The position numbers were made by a program, and so were the translations under genes. Below are positions 37,095-45,241 of a stretch of 64,000 bases of DNA, piece by piece. A model generated the notes under the pieces. It saw only the letters and a program-made list of their open reading frames with translations. It ran no database searches and had not been told where the DNA came from. How positions within the stretch are numbered: the stretch's first letter is position 1; the number at the start of each line of letters is the position of its first letter. This DNA comes from Candidatus Phosphoribacter baldrii (lineage in GTDB: Bacteria; Actinomycetota; Actinomycetes; Actinomycetales; Dermatophilaceae): positions 434,001 through 498,000 of the forward strand of contig JADIZV010000002.1 in the NCBI GenBank assembly GCA_016704565.1, read 5' to 3'.

Positions 37095-37847
37095 ATGCGA
37101 GAGGCACTGAGCCAGATCCTCGTCCTGGGTGGCCTTTTGTGGGTCTACGGCCTCATCCTGTTCGGCGCCCGCCGCCGCAAGGGAGGTCAGGCCAAGGGCC
37201 TCTTCCAGCGCTTCACGGACCCATCCGATGCGCCGATCGCCTCGACCGCACTCGCCGTGCTGGCTGCACTGGAGCTGCTGCCGATCCGCGACTTCCTCAG
37301 TCTGGCCTTCTTCGGGGCGATGAGTGGCGTCGTCCTCGCGGTGGCTTTCAAGCTCTTCAAGACGCCGGCGTCGATCGCCCTGAGTATTCTCGGGCTGGCC
37401 GCCGCCGTGGTGAAGGCATACTCCTTCGTTACCGAGCCGGCAGCCTCCGCATTGGCGGCTCTGGGCCGATGGGGCTACATGACGGCGATCATCCTGGTCT
37501 TCTTCCTGGTGGCAGCCCTGTTCCAACGCAGTCGGCTCCTGACCAAGCGCGGCGGGCTGTCCCTCTTCGCCATCGTGGAGATTGCCACCTTCCTGGCGGC
37601 CCCAGGCGGCCAGGACGTCATCGGCCTGACCGGCAAACCGGACTGGATGGCAATTGCCCTGGCCCTTGCCCTGGCGATCGTCATGGGATTCGCGGCTTCG
37701 GAGTTCATCCTCGGCCTGGTGGCGATCGCCATAGCGTGGATCTCGTGGAGCATGGACCTCGTCATGGGCGGCGCGTCTAGTGTGGTGAGCGCCGGTGCTG
37801 GCATGGCCGTTCTCATCGCGATCATCGTCGTCGGCGTGTTCGGGTAG
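37095..37847 (+). CDS. polytopic membrane protein, function unknown
   Basis: 250 aa with seven hydrophobic helices spread along the length and short loops; an early basic loop (FGARRRKGG) suggests the first loop is cytoplasmic. No catalytic motif. Convergent with the AraC gene, stop codons adjacent. Confidence 0.65.
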   Translation: MREALSQILVLGGLLWVYGLILFGARRRKGGQAKGLFQRFTDPSDAPIASTALAVLAALELLPIRDFLSLAFFGAMSGVVLAVAFKLFKTPASIALSILGLAAAVVKAYSFVTEPAASALAALGRWGYMTAIILVFFLVAALFQRSRLLTKRGGLSLFAIVEIATFLAAPGGQDVIGLTGKPDWMAIALALALAIVMGFAASEFILGLVAIAIAWISWSMDLVMGGASSVVSAGAGMAVLIAIIVVGVFG

Positions 37848-38750
37848 TCAGCCTCTGGACAGGCCCAGGGTCGCCGGGTCCGCACGGGTCGCCGTCGCGC
37901 GGAAGGTTGCCGGAGTCTCCCCGGTCACCGCCTTGAAGTCGCGGCTGAGGTGCGCTTGATCGGCATACCCCAGGTATGCCGCGAGCCCAGCAAGGTCGGT
38001 CTCGCCCCTGCGCAGCCGGTCGGCCGCTTCGTGCAGCCGCCGCCGCTGGACCAGCCACCGAGGGGTGAGCCCGAGCCGACGGGCCATCATCCGCTGCAAG
38101 GAGCGCTCAGTGACGGCGAAGAGCGCAGCGAGCTGGTCGACCCGCAGTAACTCGGGGTCGCCTTCGACCGCGTCGACGATGGCGTTGACCAGGGCCCCCT
38201 CCTGGTCGAGCTTGATGTGTGCGCGGACGGCGTCCTCGATCAGGCCGGCAGCGCGCCGCTGAGCTCTCGGATCGGTCGGGTCGGGCGACATCACCGACCG
38301 GACCGCCGGGATCAGGGCGGACCACGGCATACCGAGGTCGTGAAGGTCCACCCACGTGTCGGTGAGGCGCGACACCGGTCGCCCCGCGACCAGCCATCCG
38401 GCCCCGGGCTGGAGCGCTACCCCGACCACCCAACCGCGGCCGGCGAGGGTGACCCGGGATAGGCCGCGGACCACGCCGTAGAACCGCGCGTAATCGCTCC
38501 CGATGACGACCTGGCAGCACGGGTAGTTGAGGACGTGCTGCTCCCACTCCTGGCCTGCGGGGATGTCCCAGACCGGCACCCAGATGTGCCGGACCCGGTC
38601 GGCGAGGTCAGCCGCCGGCTCATGGCGAAAGACGGGCGGGGTCGGGCGACCCTGCACCCGCAGGTGTGCCTTGGCGACCGGGTGGTCCGGGCCGGTCGCC
38701 CTGCCACGATGTCGCGAATCTTCAAGACCGATCAGTGCTGGACCCCTCAC
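37848..38750 (-). CDS. AraC-family transcriptional regulator
   Basis: 300 aa from GTG 38750; a GTG at 38657 is a plausible shorter start because the full gene leaves only 9 bases to the divergent gene. N-terminal 150 residues resemble the DUF6597-type ligand domain (RHIWVPVWDIPAGQ), C-terminal HTH_18 domain about 190-290 with TERSLQRMMARRLGLTPR and GYADQAHLSRDFKAVTGETP. Likely controls the divergent DinB-like gene (inference). Confidence 0.85.
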   Translation of the reverse strand: MRGPALIGLEDSRHRGRATGPDHPVAKAHLRVQGRPTPPVFRHEPAADLADRVRHIWVPVWDIPAGQEWEQHVLNYPCCQVVIGSDYARFYGVVRGLSRVTLAGRGWVVGVALQPGAGWLVAGRPVSRLTDTWVDLHDLGMPWSALIPAVRSVMSPDPTDPRAQRRAAGLIEDAVRAHIKLDQEGALVNAIVDAVEGDPELLRVDQLAALFAVTERSLQRMMARRLGLTPRWLVQRRRLHEAADRLRRGETDLAGLAAYLGYADQAHLSRDFKAVTGETPATFRATATRADPATLGLSRG

Positions 38751-38759
38751 GCTGGCGTC

Positions 38760-39305
38760 ATGACGACTGTTTCCCTGTCACCGTACCGAGCGGCGCTGAC
38801 ACCGCTCACCGACATCATCGCCGCCGTCCCCGACTGGAGCGCGCCCTCTCCGTGCGAAGGCTGGAGCGCCCTGGACGTCCTGGACCATGTGCTGATGACC
38901 CAGCGCGGCCTGCTGGCCGAACGGGGCATCGCCCTGACACCCGACCCGGACATCCCCGCCGACCCCGCCGCAGCGTGGCGAGAACACTCGACGATGGTCG
39001 CCGGGCTGCTCGACGACCCGCAGATCTCCGGCATCGCCTATGACGGCTTCTTCGGGCCGACCACGCTCGGGGAGACGATGGACCGGTTTTACGTCTTCGA
39101 CATGCTCGTCCATCGCTGGGACCTGGCCCGCGCCGCGGGCACCGACACGCGCTTCACCGATGCCGAGCTCGACCTCATCGAGGCCTCCGCCGCGTCGTTC
39201 GGGCCGATGCTCTACATGGACGGGATCTGCCGATCCGGCGTCGAGGCACCCGCCGACGCCGACCGGCAGACCCGGGTCCTGGCAATGCTGGGCCGCCGCG
39301 GCTGA
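38760..39305 (+). CDS. TIGR03086/DinB-like putative metal-binding protein
   Basis: 181 aa. Begins SPYRAALTPLTDII, with PCEGWSALDVLDHV (first metal His) and FDMLVHRWDLARAAG (HxxD) as in the mycothiol-dependent maleylpyruvate isomerase N-terminal/TIGR03086 group. Four-helix bundle expected. Substrate unknown; some members use mycothiol. Confidence 0.82.
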   Translation: MTTVSLSPYRAALTPLTDIIAAVPDWSAPSPCEGWSALDVLDHVLMTQRGLLAERGIALTPDPDIPADPAAAWREHSTMVAGLLDDPQISGIAYDGFFGPTTLGETMDRFYVFDMLVHRWDLARAAGTDTRFTDAELDLIEASAASFGPMLYMDGICRSGVEAPADADRQTRVLAMLGRRG

Positions 39306-39310
39306 GGCGA

Positions 39311-39342
39311 GCGGGCGGCATACGAGCGGGTATGCCGCCCGC
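39311..39342 (+). terminator. hairpin made of two GTATGCCG copies before plsC-like gene
   Basis: Perfect 13-bp arms GCGGGCGGCATAC (39311-39323) and GTATGCCGCCCGC (39330-39342), 6-base loop. Five bases after the upstream stop; no T-run. Confidence 0.55.
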
Positions 39343-39347
39343 CCACC

Positions 39348-39353
39348 TACAGT
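39348..39353 (+). promoter_or_regulatory. -10 hexamer, leaderless start of plsC-like gene
   Basis: TACAGT, 6 bases before GTG 39360, immediately after the hairpin. Confidence 0.4.
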
Positions 39354-39359
39354 GAGGGC

Positions 39360-40163
39360 GTGGACCACGTCTACTTCCCGGTCATCGGGATCGCCAAGAC
39401 CCTGTTCGCCCTCCAAGGGCTGCGCTTCACCGTGACCGGTGCCGAGAACGTGCCGCGGCGTGGGGGAGCGGTGCTGGCGATCAACCACACCGGTTACCTC
39501 GACTTCACGTATGCCGGTAACGCGGTCCTCCCGCGCGGACGGTTCGTGCGGTTCATGGCCAAGGAGTCGATCTTCCGCAATCCGGTCGCCGGTCCCTTGA
39601 TGAAGGGGATGAAGCACATCCCCGTCGACCGGGCGGCCGGTGGAGCGGCATACCGGAAGGCAGTGGAGGCACTGCGCTCGGGGGAGATCGTCGGTGTCTA
39701 TCCCGAGGCGACGATCTCGCGGGCCTTCGAGCTCAAGGAGTTCAAGGTCGGGGCCGCGCGGATGGCGCAGGAGGCCGGCGTCCCGATCATCCCGTGCGTC
39801 ATTTGGGGGGCCCAACGGGTGTGGACCAAGGACCACCCCAAGCGGATGGGCCGCACCAATACCCCGATCTACGTCGACCTCGGCGCGCCGATCACCGTCG
39901 GCCCGCAGGACAACGCACACGAGGTCACCGCCCGGCTCAAGGAGACGATGGCGGCGATGCTCGAAGGGCTGTGGGAGGTCTATCCGCCCGTGCCACCCGA
40001 GGACCAGGTCTTCGTCCCCAAGCGGATCGGGGGAGCGGCCCCCACGCTTGAGGAGGCGGCTGAGCTCTACAAGCAGGAGCTGGCCCGCAAGGCGGCCAAG
40101 CGCGCGGCGAAGGCCACGGAGGCCACTGAGGCCGCGAAGCAGGCCGACAGCAACGGCGGCTGA
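39360..40163 (+). CDS. plsC: 1-acyl-sn-glycerol-3-phosphate acyltransferase
   Basis: 267 aa, GTG start. PlsC family: NHTGYLD (NHx4D) near residue 41, FMAKESIF, the GVYPEATIS motif (EGT-like, here PEA) near 117 and IPCVIWG. Transfers an acyl chain to lysophosphatidic acid in membrane lipid synthesis. The last 30 residues are an Ala/Lys/Glu helix. Confidence 0.88.
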   Translation: MDHVYFPVIGIAKTLFALQGLRFTVTGAENVPRRGGAVLAINHTGYLDFTYAGNAVLPRGRFVRFMAKESIFRNPVAGPLMKGMKHIPVDRAAGGAAYRKAVEALRSGEIVGVYPEATISRAFELKEFKVGAARMAQEAGVPIIPCVIWGAQRVWTKDHPKRMGRTNTPIYVDLGAPITVGPQDNAHEVTARLKETMAAMLEGLWEVYPPVPPEDQVFVPKRIGGAAPTLEEAAELYKQELARKAAKRAAKATEATEAAKQADSNGG

Positions 40164-40186
40164 CTGGGGGACTGGCTGGCACGGCA

Positions 40187-40192
40187 TACCCT
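40187..40192 (+). promoter_or_regulatory. -10 hexamer, leaderless start of DUF2344 gene
   Basis: TACCCT 7 bases before GTG 40200, overlapping a CGGCATAC octamer; the 16 bases GGCATACCCTGTCCGC are identical to those before trmB. Confidence 0.5.
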
Positions 40193-40199
40193 GTCCGCC

Positions 40200-40982
40200 G
40201 TGGGAATGCGACAGCGGGAACCGGAAGGGCCGCCTCCGGCACCGGCGGTGCAGAAGTTGCGGATCCGCTATGCCAAGCGTGGGCGGTTGCGGTTCTCCTC
40301 GACGCGCGACTTCCAGCGGGCCCTGGAGCGGGCGTTGCGTCGCGCGGACGTGCCGATGGCCTTCTCGGCCGGCTTCCACCCCCACCCGAAGATTTCCTAC
40401 GCGAATGCGGCGGCGACCGGGACCGCGAGCGAGGCGGAGTACGTCGAGATCTCGGTCACCGAGCGCCTGGACCCGGGGGCCGTCCGGGAGGCCCTCGACG
40501 CGGCCCTGCCGGTCGGGTTGGACGTCCTGGAGGTTGTTGAGGCCGCTCCTGGGGCGCTCGCCGATCGTCTCCAGGCCAGCGAGTGGGTCATCGCGCTGCG
40601 TGGTATGCCGCTCGCCCACGTCCGCGAGGCGGCCGATACCTTCTGGGGGGAGACGCGCGTCGAGGTGACCCGGGTGCTCAAGACGGGGCCGCGGACCTTC
40701 GATGCCCGGGCTGCTGTCGTCGAGGTGACGGTCGACACGGCCGATTCGGAGGTGATCCTGGCAGGCGTCGTCCCGGCAGAGTGTGCGATACTCCGCTTGG
40801 TCGTTCGGCACACCACACCGGCCGTTCGCCCCGACGACGTTCTGACCGCGCTGCGTGTAGTTGCTGGTCTGGAGCCGCCGACACCGCCCCTGGTGATCCG
40901 GCTGGCCCAAGGCCCCCTGCAAGAGGGCAGCGTGAGGGTGGCCGATCCATTGGCCGCCAACGAGAGTGGCGCCGGCGACTGA
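40200..40982 (+). CDS. TIGR03936 (DUF2344) radical-SAM-associated protein
   Basis: 260 aa, GTG start (ATG 40206 possible). Conserved opening KLRIRYAKRGRLRFSSTRDF and GFHPHPKISYA identify the DUF2344 family, normally encoded beside or fused to a B12-type radical SAM protein (TIGR03960). No radical SAM gene is adjacent here; rne follows, as in many actinobacteria. Biochemical function unknown. Confidence 0.88.
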   Translation: MGMRQREPEGPPPAPAVQKLRIRYAKRGRLRFSSTRDFQRALERALRRADVPMAFSAGFHPHPKISYANAAATGTASEAEYVEISVTERLDPGAVREALDAALPVGLDVLEVVEAAPGALADRLQASEWVIALRGMPLAHVREAADTFWGETRVEVTRVLKTGPRTFDARAAVVEVTVDTADSEVILAGVVPAECAILRLVVRHTTPAVRPDDVLTALRVVAGLEPPTPPLVIRLAQGPLQEGSVRVADPLAANESGAGD

Positions 40983-41109
40983 TTGGTGCCGCGCATCCCG
41001 CGCGAACCGTTCAGGCGTAGCAGAGACGACTTCCGTCCTGCCGCATCCGCGGCGGTGACGACGCAAACCGCGCCACGCGGTGACGAGGGGCCCGGCCCCG
41101 GCGGTGTGG

Positions 41110-41138
41110 GCGTCCTCGCGTGGGTGACGAGAGGACGC
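41110..41138 (+). promoter_or_regulatory. hairpin covering the rne ribosome-binding site
   Basis: GCGTCCTC (41110-41117) pairs with GAGGACGC (41131-41138); the Shine-Dalgarno GAGAGGA (41129-41135) lies in the right arm and the ATG is 4 bases further on. Could lower rne translation or be a feedback site. Confidence 0.5.
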
Positions 41139-41141
41139 CGC

Positions 41142-44100
41142 ATGGCATCCACCGAAAACCAGACAGACATCGCCGACGCTCGCGAGGGCACCCCGCAGGC
41201 CCCAGCTGAGGCATCGCCCACGACCAAAGCTCCGGCGCGGACCCGCCGCAGCCGCGCTTCGGCGGCCGCTCCCGCTGAGGGCCCGACGGCCGGGCTGGCC
41301 GCGGCCGACACGCCGGTCGGCTCGACGTCGCTTGAGCCTGCGAGCGCAGGGGGGCAGACGCCGACAGAGCCGGTGCGGAAGACCCCTTCCCGGCGCACGC
41401 GCAAGGTGGCCGCGCCCGCGCAGGCACCCCAGGCAGACGAGGTGCTGCCCCTTGACCCAATGGGCGGTGCGGCTGACGTCGAGCCGAAGCCAGTGGAAGC
41501 GCAAAGCCCGGCACCGCGCAAGCGAGCCGCTCGACGGGTCACCGCCTCGACCGCCACTCCCGAGGAGTCGGCCCAAGCGTCGGCCGAAGCGCCAGCCGCC
41601 GAGGCGGCCGAAACACGGGTGACCGCCCCGGCCGAAGCGTCCTCAGAAGCGACCGTCAACCCCTCCGAGTCGTCGGCCGGACGGGCCCCCCGCAAGCGGG
41701 CCACCCGGAAGACCACCGCGGCAGCCGCCGCCGTCGTGGTTGCCCCAACCCCGGTGGAGCCGGTCGCCGACGACCTCGCCGACGCCGGGATCGATGAGGA
41801 CAGCCCGACCGAGGCGACGCAGGAGTCCGAGGCGAGCGACCCGGCATACCAGGCGTCGGTCGTGCCGAGTTTCGGGCTGCTCTTCCAGGCTCCTGTGGTC
41901 GTGCCGACCCGCCGCCGGGCTACCCGTCCGAGCGGCACCCCGATCCTGCCCCCCGCGGGCCAGGAAGACCCCGGGCCTGAAGAGGCGACCGATCAGCCTT
42001 CGGACGACGTCGAGGACCTCGAGGACGTCCACGACGTCGAGGGCGTCGAGGGGGACACCGACGGCACGCTCGATGCCCTGGACCAGGGCGAGGATGCGAC
42101 CAGCCCGGCCGCCAGGCGGCGGCGTCGTCGTGGTGGCAAGGGCCGTCGCGGCCGCGTCATCGACGGCCCTGCGGGTGCCAGTGCGTCTGGTCCCGGCGCC
42201 TCGGGTGGCGTTCCTGCCGACGCGGCTGACACCGACTCCGAGGCCCCTGATGCGGCTGACGAGGGCGGCGAGGATGACAGCGACCCCGGAGCCGAGACGC
42301 GGACCGATGTGGCCAGCCGTCGGCGAACCCGGCGTCGCCGCCGCGGGTCGAGCACCGGCGAGGTCGAGGACGCCCCTGGTGTCGTGACCCGGGTCCGCGA
42401 GGTGCGCGCGACCCGGGATGAGGTCGTCGGCGTCCGCGGATCGACCCGGCTCGAGGCCAAGAAGCAGCGCCGCCGTGAAGGCCGCGAGGCAGGCCGCCGC
42501 CGTCAGGTCATCACCGAGGCCGAGTTCCTCGCCCGTCGCGAGAGCGTCGAGCGGGTCATGGTGGTGCGCGCCAAGGAAGGCCGCACCCAGATCGGTGTCC
42601 TCGAGGACGGCGTGCTCGTGGAGCACTATGTTTCCCGCGAGACCAACGCCTCGATGGCTGGCAACATCTACCTCGGCAAAGTCCAGAACGTCCTGCCCTC
42701 CATGGAGGCCGCCTTCGTCGACATCGGTCGGGGCCGCAACGCCGTCCTGTATGCCGGTGAGGTCAACTGGGATGCCGCCGGCATGGAGGCCGGTGCCTCC
42801 AAGCGGATCGAAAACGCCCTCGAATCGGGCCAGTCGGTCCTCGTCCAGGTCACGAAGGACCCGATCGGCCACAAGGGCGCCCGGCTGACGTCCCAGGTCT
42901 CGCTGCCCGGCCGCTACCTCGTCTATGTGCCGGACAGCTCGATGACGGGCATCTCCCGCAAGCTCCCCGACACCGAGCGGGCCCGGCTCAAGCGGATCCT
43001 GCGCGATGTGGTCCCCGAGACGGCTGGCGTGATCGTCCGAACCGCCGCCGAAGGGGCCTCGGAAGAGGAGTTGCGCGCCGATGTCGAGCGGCTCACCGCG
43101 ATCTGGGAGCAGATCAAGGCCAAGGCCGAGGCGGCCGGTGGTGGCAAGAAGGGCAAAGGCAACGCCCCCGTGCTGCTGCACGGCGAGCCCGACTTGACGG
43201 TCCGGGTCATCCGGGACGTCTTCAACGAGGACTTCGCCCAGATGGTCGTCGCTGGCGACGCCGCTTGGGCGCAGATCAACGACTACGTCGGCTCGGTTGC
43301 GCCCGATTTGGCCCCTCGCCTGACCAAGTGGACGGGCGAGAAGGACGTCTTCAGCCAGCACCGGATCGACGAACAGCTCGCCAAGGCGATGGATCGCAAG
43401 GTGTGGCTGCCCTCAGGCGGGTCGCTCGTTATCGACCGCACCGAGGCGATGACCGTCGTCGACGTCAACACCGGCAAGTTCGTCGGCGCGGGCGGCAACC
43501 TCGAAGAGACGGTCACCCGCAACAACATCGAGGCCGCCGAGGAGATCGTCCGCCAACTGCGGCTGCGTGACATCGGCGGGATCATCGTCATCGACTTCAT
43601 CGACATGGTCCTGGAGTCCAACCGTGACCTGGTCGTTCGGCGGCTGCTGGAGTGCCTCGGGCGCGACCGCACCAAGCACCAGGTCGCCGAGGTCACCTCA
43701 CTCGGTCTGGTCCAGATGACCCGTAAGCGGGTCGGGTCGGGGCTCATCGAGGTCTTCTCCCAGCCGTGCGAACACTGCAACGGCCGGGGTTACATCGTCC
43801 AGTCCGAGCCGGTGGAGCGGGCCGGGTCACCGGTCGCCGAGCCCGAGCCGACCTCGCCGGTCGGGGGCGGCGCACCTCGGTCGCGGTCCCGCCGCGGTCG
43901 GTCCGGTATGCCGTCCGAGCAGTCCCAGCCCCAGGTCGCCACCCTGCCGACCCCGGCTCCGGGCGGTCCGACGCCCGCCCAGATCGCGGCCGCTGCTCAC
44001 GCTGCTGCGCTCAAGAGCACGGTCGGCCCCGGAGCAGAAGACTCTGATGCGGGCCCTGAGGCCGCTGACGGTCTGGTCGACGGGGACCTATCCGTGACTT

Positions 44101-44576
44101 CCGACGCAACTGGCGGCGATCATGAGGGCTTAGGCACCTCCAGCGCCGCCCCAGCCCCTGTCGAGGTCGACGCGATGGTCGAGGTCGACGCGATAGTCGT
44201 GGGGGTCGAGTCAGGCGCCGATGCCGGTGGAGCTGCCGCCGATGTGGCTGATGTGGTCGATGCACCTGGAGCCACTGACGAGCCGACCGGCGGCGACATC
44301 GATGGCGCGGACGGCGATGGCGCCGACGGCGATGCCTCGGACACCGAAGGTGCGGACACCGACGCCTTAGACACCGACGCCTCAGACACCGATAGCGCCG
44401 ACGAGGCCGGTGGTGCGGGCGACCCGACACCGACGCGCCGGCGCACCGGCGGCCGGCTGAGGGGCGACGGACGCCTCAGACACCGACTACGCGCCGACCG
44501 AGTTGGCCGGCCGGTGAGTAGACCCTGGGTGCGCCCGACCGATCTGTGCCCTGCGTCCCCGCAGGCTGCTACGTGA
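41142..44576 (+). CDS. rne: ribonuclease E/G
   Basis: 1144 aa from ATG 41142. Long disordered Ala/Pro/Arg N-terminal extension (1-460, with RRRRRG and RRRTRRRRRG patches), then the catalytic core: S1 domain (about 500-540), DRTEAMTVVDVNTG near 765-778 and GGIIVIDFIDM near 812-822 with the metal-binding Asp residues, zinc-link CEHC near 875. The tail is Asp/Ala/Thr-rich; beyond 44455 the frame turns basic while the +1 frame continues the acidic pattern (ASDTDYAPTELAGR, stop at 44517), suggesting a frameshift near 44455-44472. Endonuclease for mRNA decay and rRNA/tRNA processing. Confidence 0.93.
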   Translation: MASTENQTDIADAREGTPQAPAEASPTTKAPARTRRSRASAAAPAEGPTAGLAAADTPVGSTSLEPASAGGQTPTEPVRKTPSRRTRKVAAPAQAPQADEVLPLDPMGGAADVEPKPVEAQSPAPRKRAARRVTASTATPEESAQASAEAPAAEAAETRVTAPAEASSEATVNPSESSAGRAPRKRATRKTTAAAAAVVVAPTPVEPVADDLADAGIDEDSPTEATQESEASDPAYQASVVPSFGLLFQAPVVVPTRRRATRPSGTPILPPAGQEDPGPEEATDQPSDDVEDLEDVHDVEGVEGDTDGTLDALDQGEDATSPAARRRRRRGGKGRRGRVIDGPAGASASGPGASGGVPADAADTDSEAPDAADEGGEDDSDPGAETRTDVASRRRTRRRRRGSSTGEVEDAPGVVTRVREVRATRDEVVGVRGSTRLEAKKQRRREGREAGRRRQVITEAEFLARRESVERVMVVRAKEGRTQIGVLEDGVLVEHYVSRETNASMAGNIYLGKVQNVLPSMEAAFVDIGRGRNAVLYAGEVNWDAAGMEAGASKRIENALESGQSVLVQVTKDPIGHKGARLTSQVSLPGRYLVYVPDSSMTGISRKLPDTERARLKRILRDVVPETAGVIVRTAAEGASEEELRADVERLTAIWEQIKAKAEAAGGGKKGKGNAPVLLHGEPDLTVRVIRDVFNEDFAQMVVAGDAAWAQINDYVGSVAPDLAPRLTKWTGEKDVFSQHRIDEQLAKAMDRKVWLPSGGSLVIDRTEAMTVVDVNTGKFVGAGGNLEETVTRNNIEAAEEIVRQLRLRDIGGIIVIDFIDMVLESNRDLVVRRLLECLGRDRTKHQVAEVTSLGLVQMTRKRVGSGLIEVFSQPCEHCNGRGYIVQSEPVERAGSPVAEPEPTSPVGGGAPRSRSRRGRSGMPSEQSQPQVATLPTPAPGGPTPAQIAAAAHAAALKSTVGPGAEDSDAGPEAADGLVDGDLSVTSDATGGDHEGLGTSSAAPAPVEVDAMVEVDAIVVGVESGADAGGAAADVADVVDAPGATDEPTGGDIDGADGDGADGDASDTEGADTDALDTDASDTDSADEAGGAGDPTPTRRRTGGRLRGDGRLRHRLRADRVGRPVSRPWVRPTDLCPASPQAAT

Positions 44577-44623
44577 CGGTTCCCGAGAGCGCGTGCCCTT
44601 GTGAAATGGAAGTGAGTTTCGAC

Positions 44624-44892
44624 GTGTACGCGATTGTTCGCGCTGGCGGGCGCCAGGAAAAGGTCGCCGTGGGCGATGTGTTGCTCATCGACAAGGTGGC
44701 CGACGGAGCGGCGGGCGCGACGCTCACCCTCCCGGTGCTGATGCTCGTCGACGGCGACGCGGTGACCACCGACGCGGCCAAGCTGGCCAAGGTCACGGTC
44801 TCGGCCGAGGTCGTCAAGCCGGCCAAGGGCCCCAAGATCATCCGCGCCAGGGACCAGGACAAGACCGGCTACGGCCCGCGCAGGGCCACCGC
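44624..44892 (+). pseudogene. rplU: ribosomal protein L21, frame-shifted and truncated
   Basis: GTG 44624 with GGAAGTGAG 7 bases upstream starts the typical L21 sequence VYAIVRAGGRQEKVAVGD, normal through GPKIIRARDQDKTGY (to 44872). The next conserved element QGHR is present at 44881-44892 but in another frame: one base is missing between 44873 and 44880. The expected last dozen residues and stop codon are absent because the sequence runs directly into rpmA. As read, the frame continues to 45058 with nonsense. L21 is a core 50S protein, so a sequence or assembly error is the likeliest explanation. Confidence 0.85.
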
Positions 44893-45126
44893 GCTGACCG
44901 GTCGGCCGCACAGCGACTCGGCGTCAAGCGCTTCGGCGGCCAGCTGGTCAATGCGGGCGAGATCATCGTCCGCCAGCGCGGCACGCACTTCCACCCCGGT
45001 GACGGCGTCGGCCGTGGCGGCGACGACACGCTGTTCGCGCTTGTCGCGGGTGCGGTGAAGTTCGGCACCAAGCGCGGCCGCAAGACCGTCAACATCGAGG
45101 CCGTCGAGACCGCCGACGCCAAGTAG
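44893..45126 (+). pseudogene. rpmA: ribosomal protein L27, N-terminus missing
   Basis: From 44911 the frame reads QRLGVKRFGGQLVNAGEIIV and continues normally to the TAG at 45124-45126 (FGTKRGRKTVNIEAVE). The usual first ~18 residues (the MAHKKG..STRNGRDS part that reaches the peptidyl transferase centre), the start codon and the rplU-rpmA spacer are absent: only 18 bases separate the L21 QGHR block from QRLG, where roughly 110 would be expected. The remnant is in frame with the shifted L21 QGHR. Probably about 90 bases lost in assembly, or a real fusion. Confidence 0.85.
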
Positions 45127-45203
45127 TTCCCAGACGCACCGAGGGGCGGGCCGGTTCACGGCCCGCCCCTCGCGCGTTGCTCCACTCGCACCGCGCCAGA
45201 CCC

Positions 45204-45223
45204 GGTATGCCGTGCGGCATACC
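45204..45223. repeat. perfect inverted pair of GTATGCCG before obgE
   Basis: GGTATGCCG, two bases, CGGCATACC. Lies 19 bases before the obgE ATG, so it may act as a leader hairpin. Confidence 0.75.
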
Positions 45224-45241
45224 ATCACAGCGGGTGAGGCC

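Noticed and set aside
38778..41576. 932-codon minus-strand open frame
   Set aside because: Runs antisense across the DinB-like, plsC, DUF2344 and rne genes; Arg/Gly/His-rich shadow of GC-rich coding DNA.
41643..43361. 572-codon minus-strand open frame in rne
   Set aside because: Antisense to the RNase E catalytic core; shadow.
44624..45058. Intact 144-codon rplU reading to 45058
   Set aside because: After KTGY the frame encodes Ser/Ala-rich nonsense that is out-of-frame rpmA; not a real L21 C-terminus.
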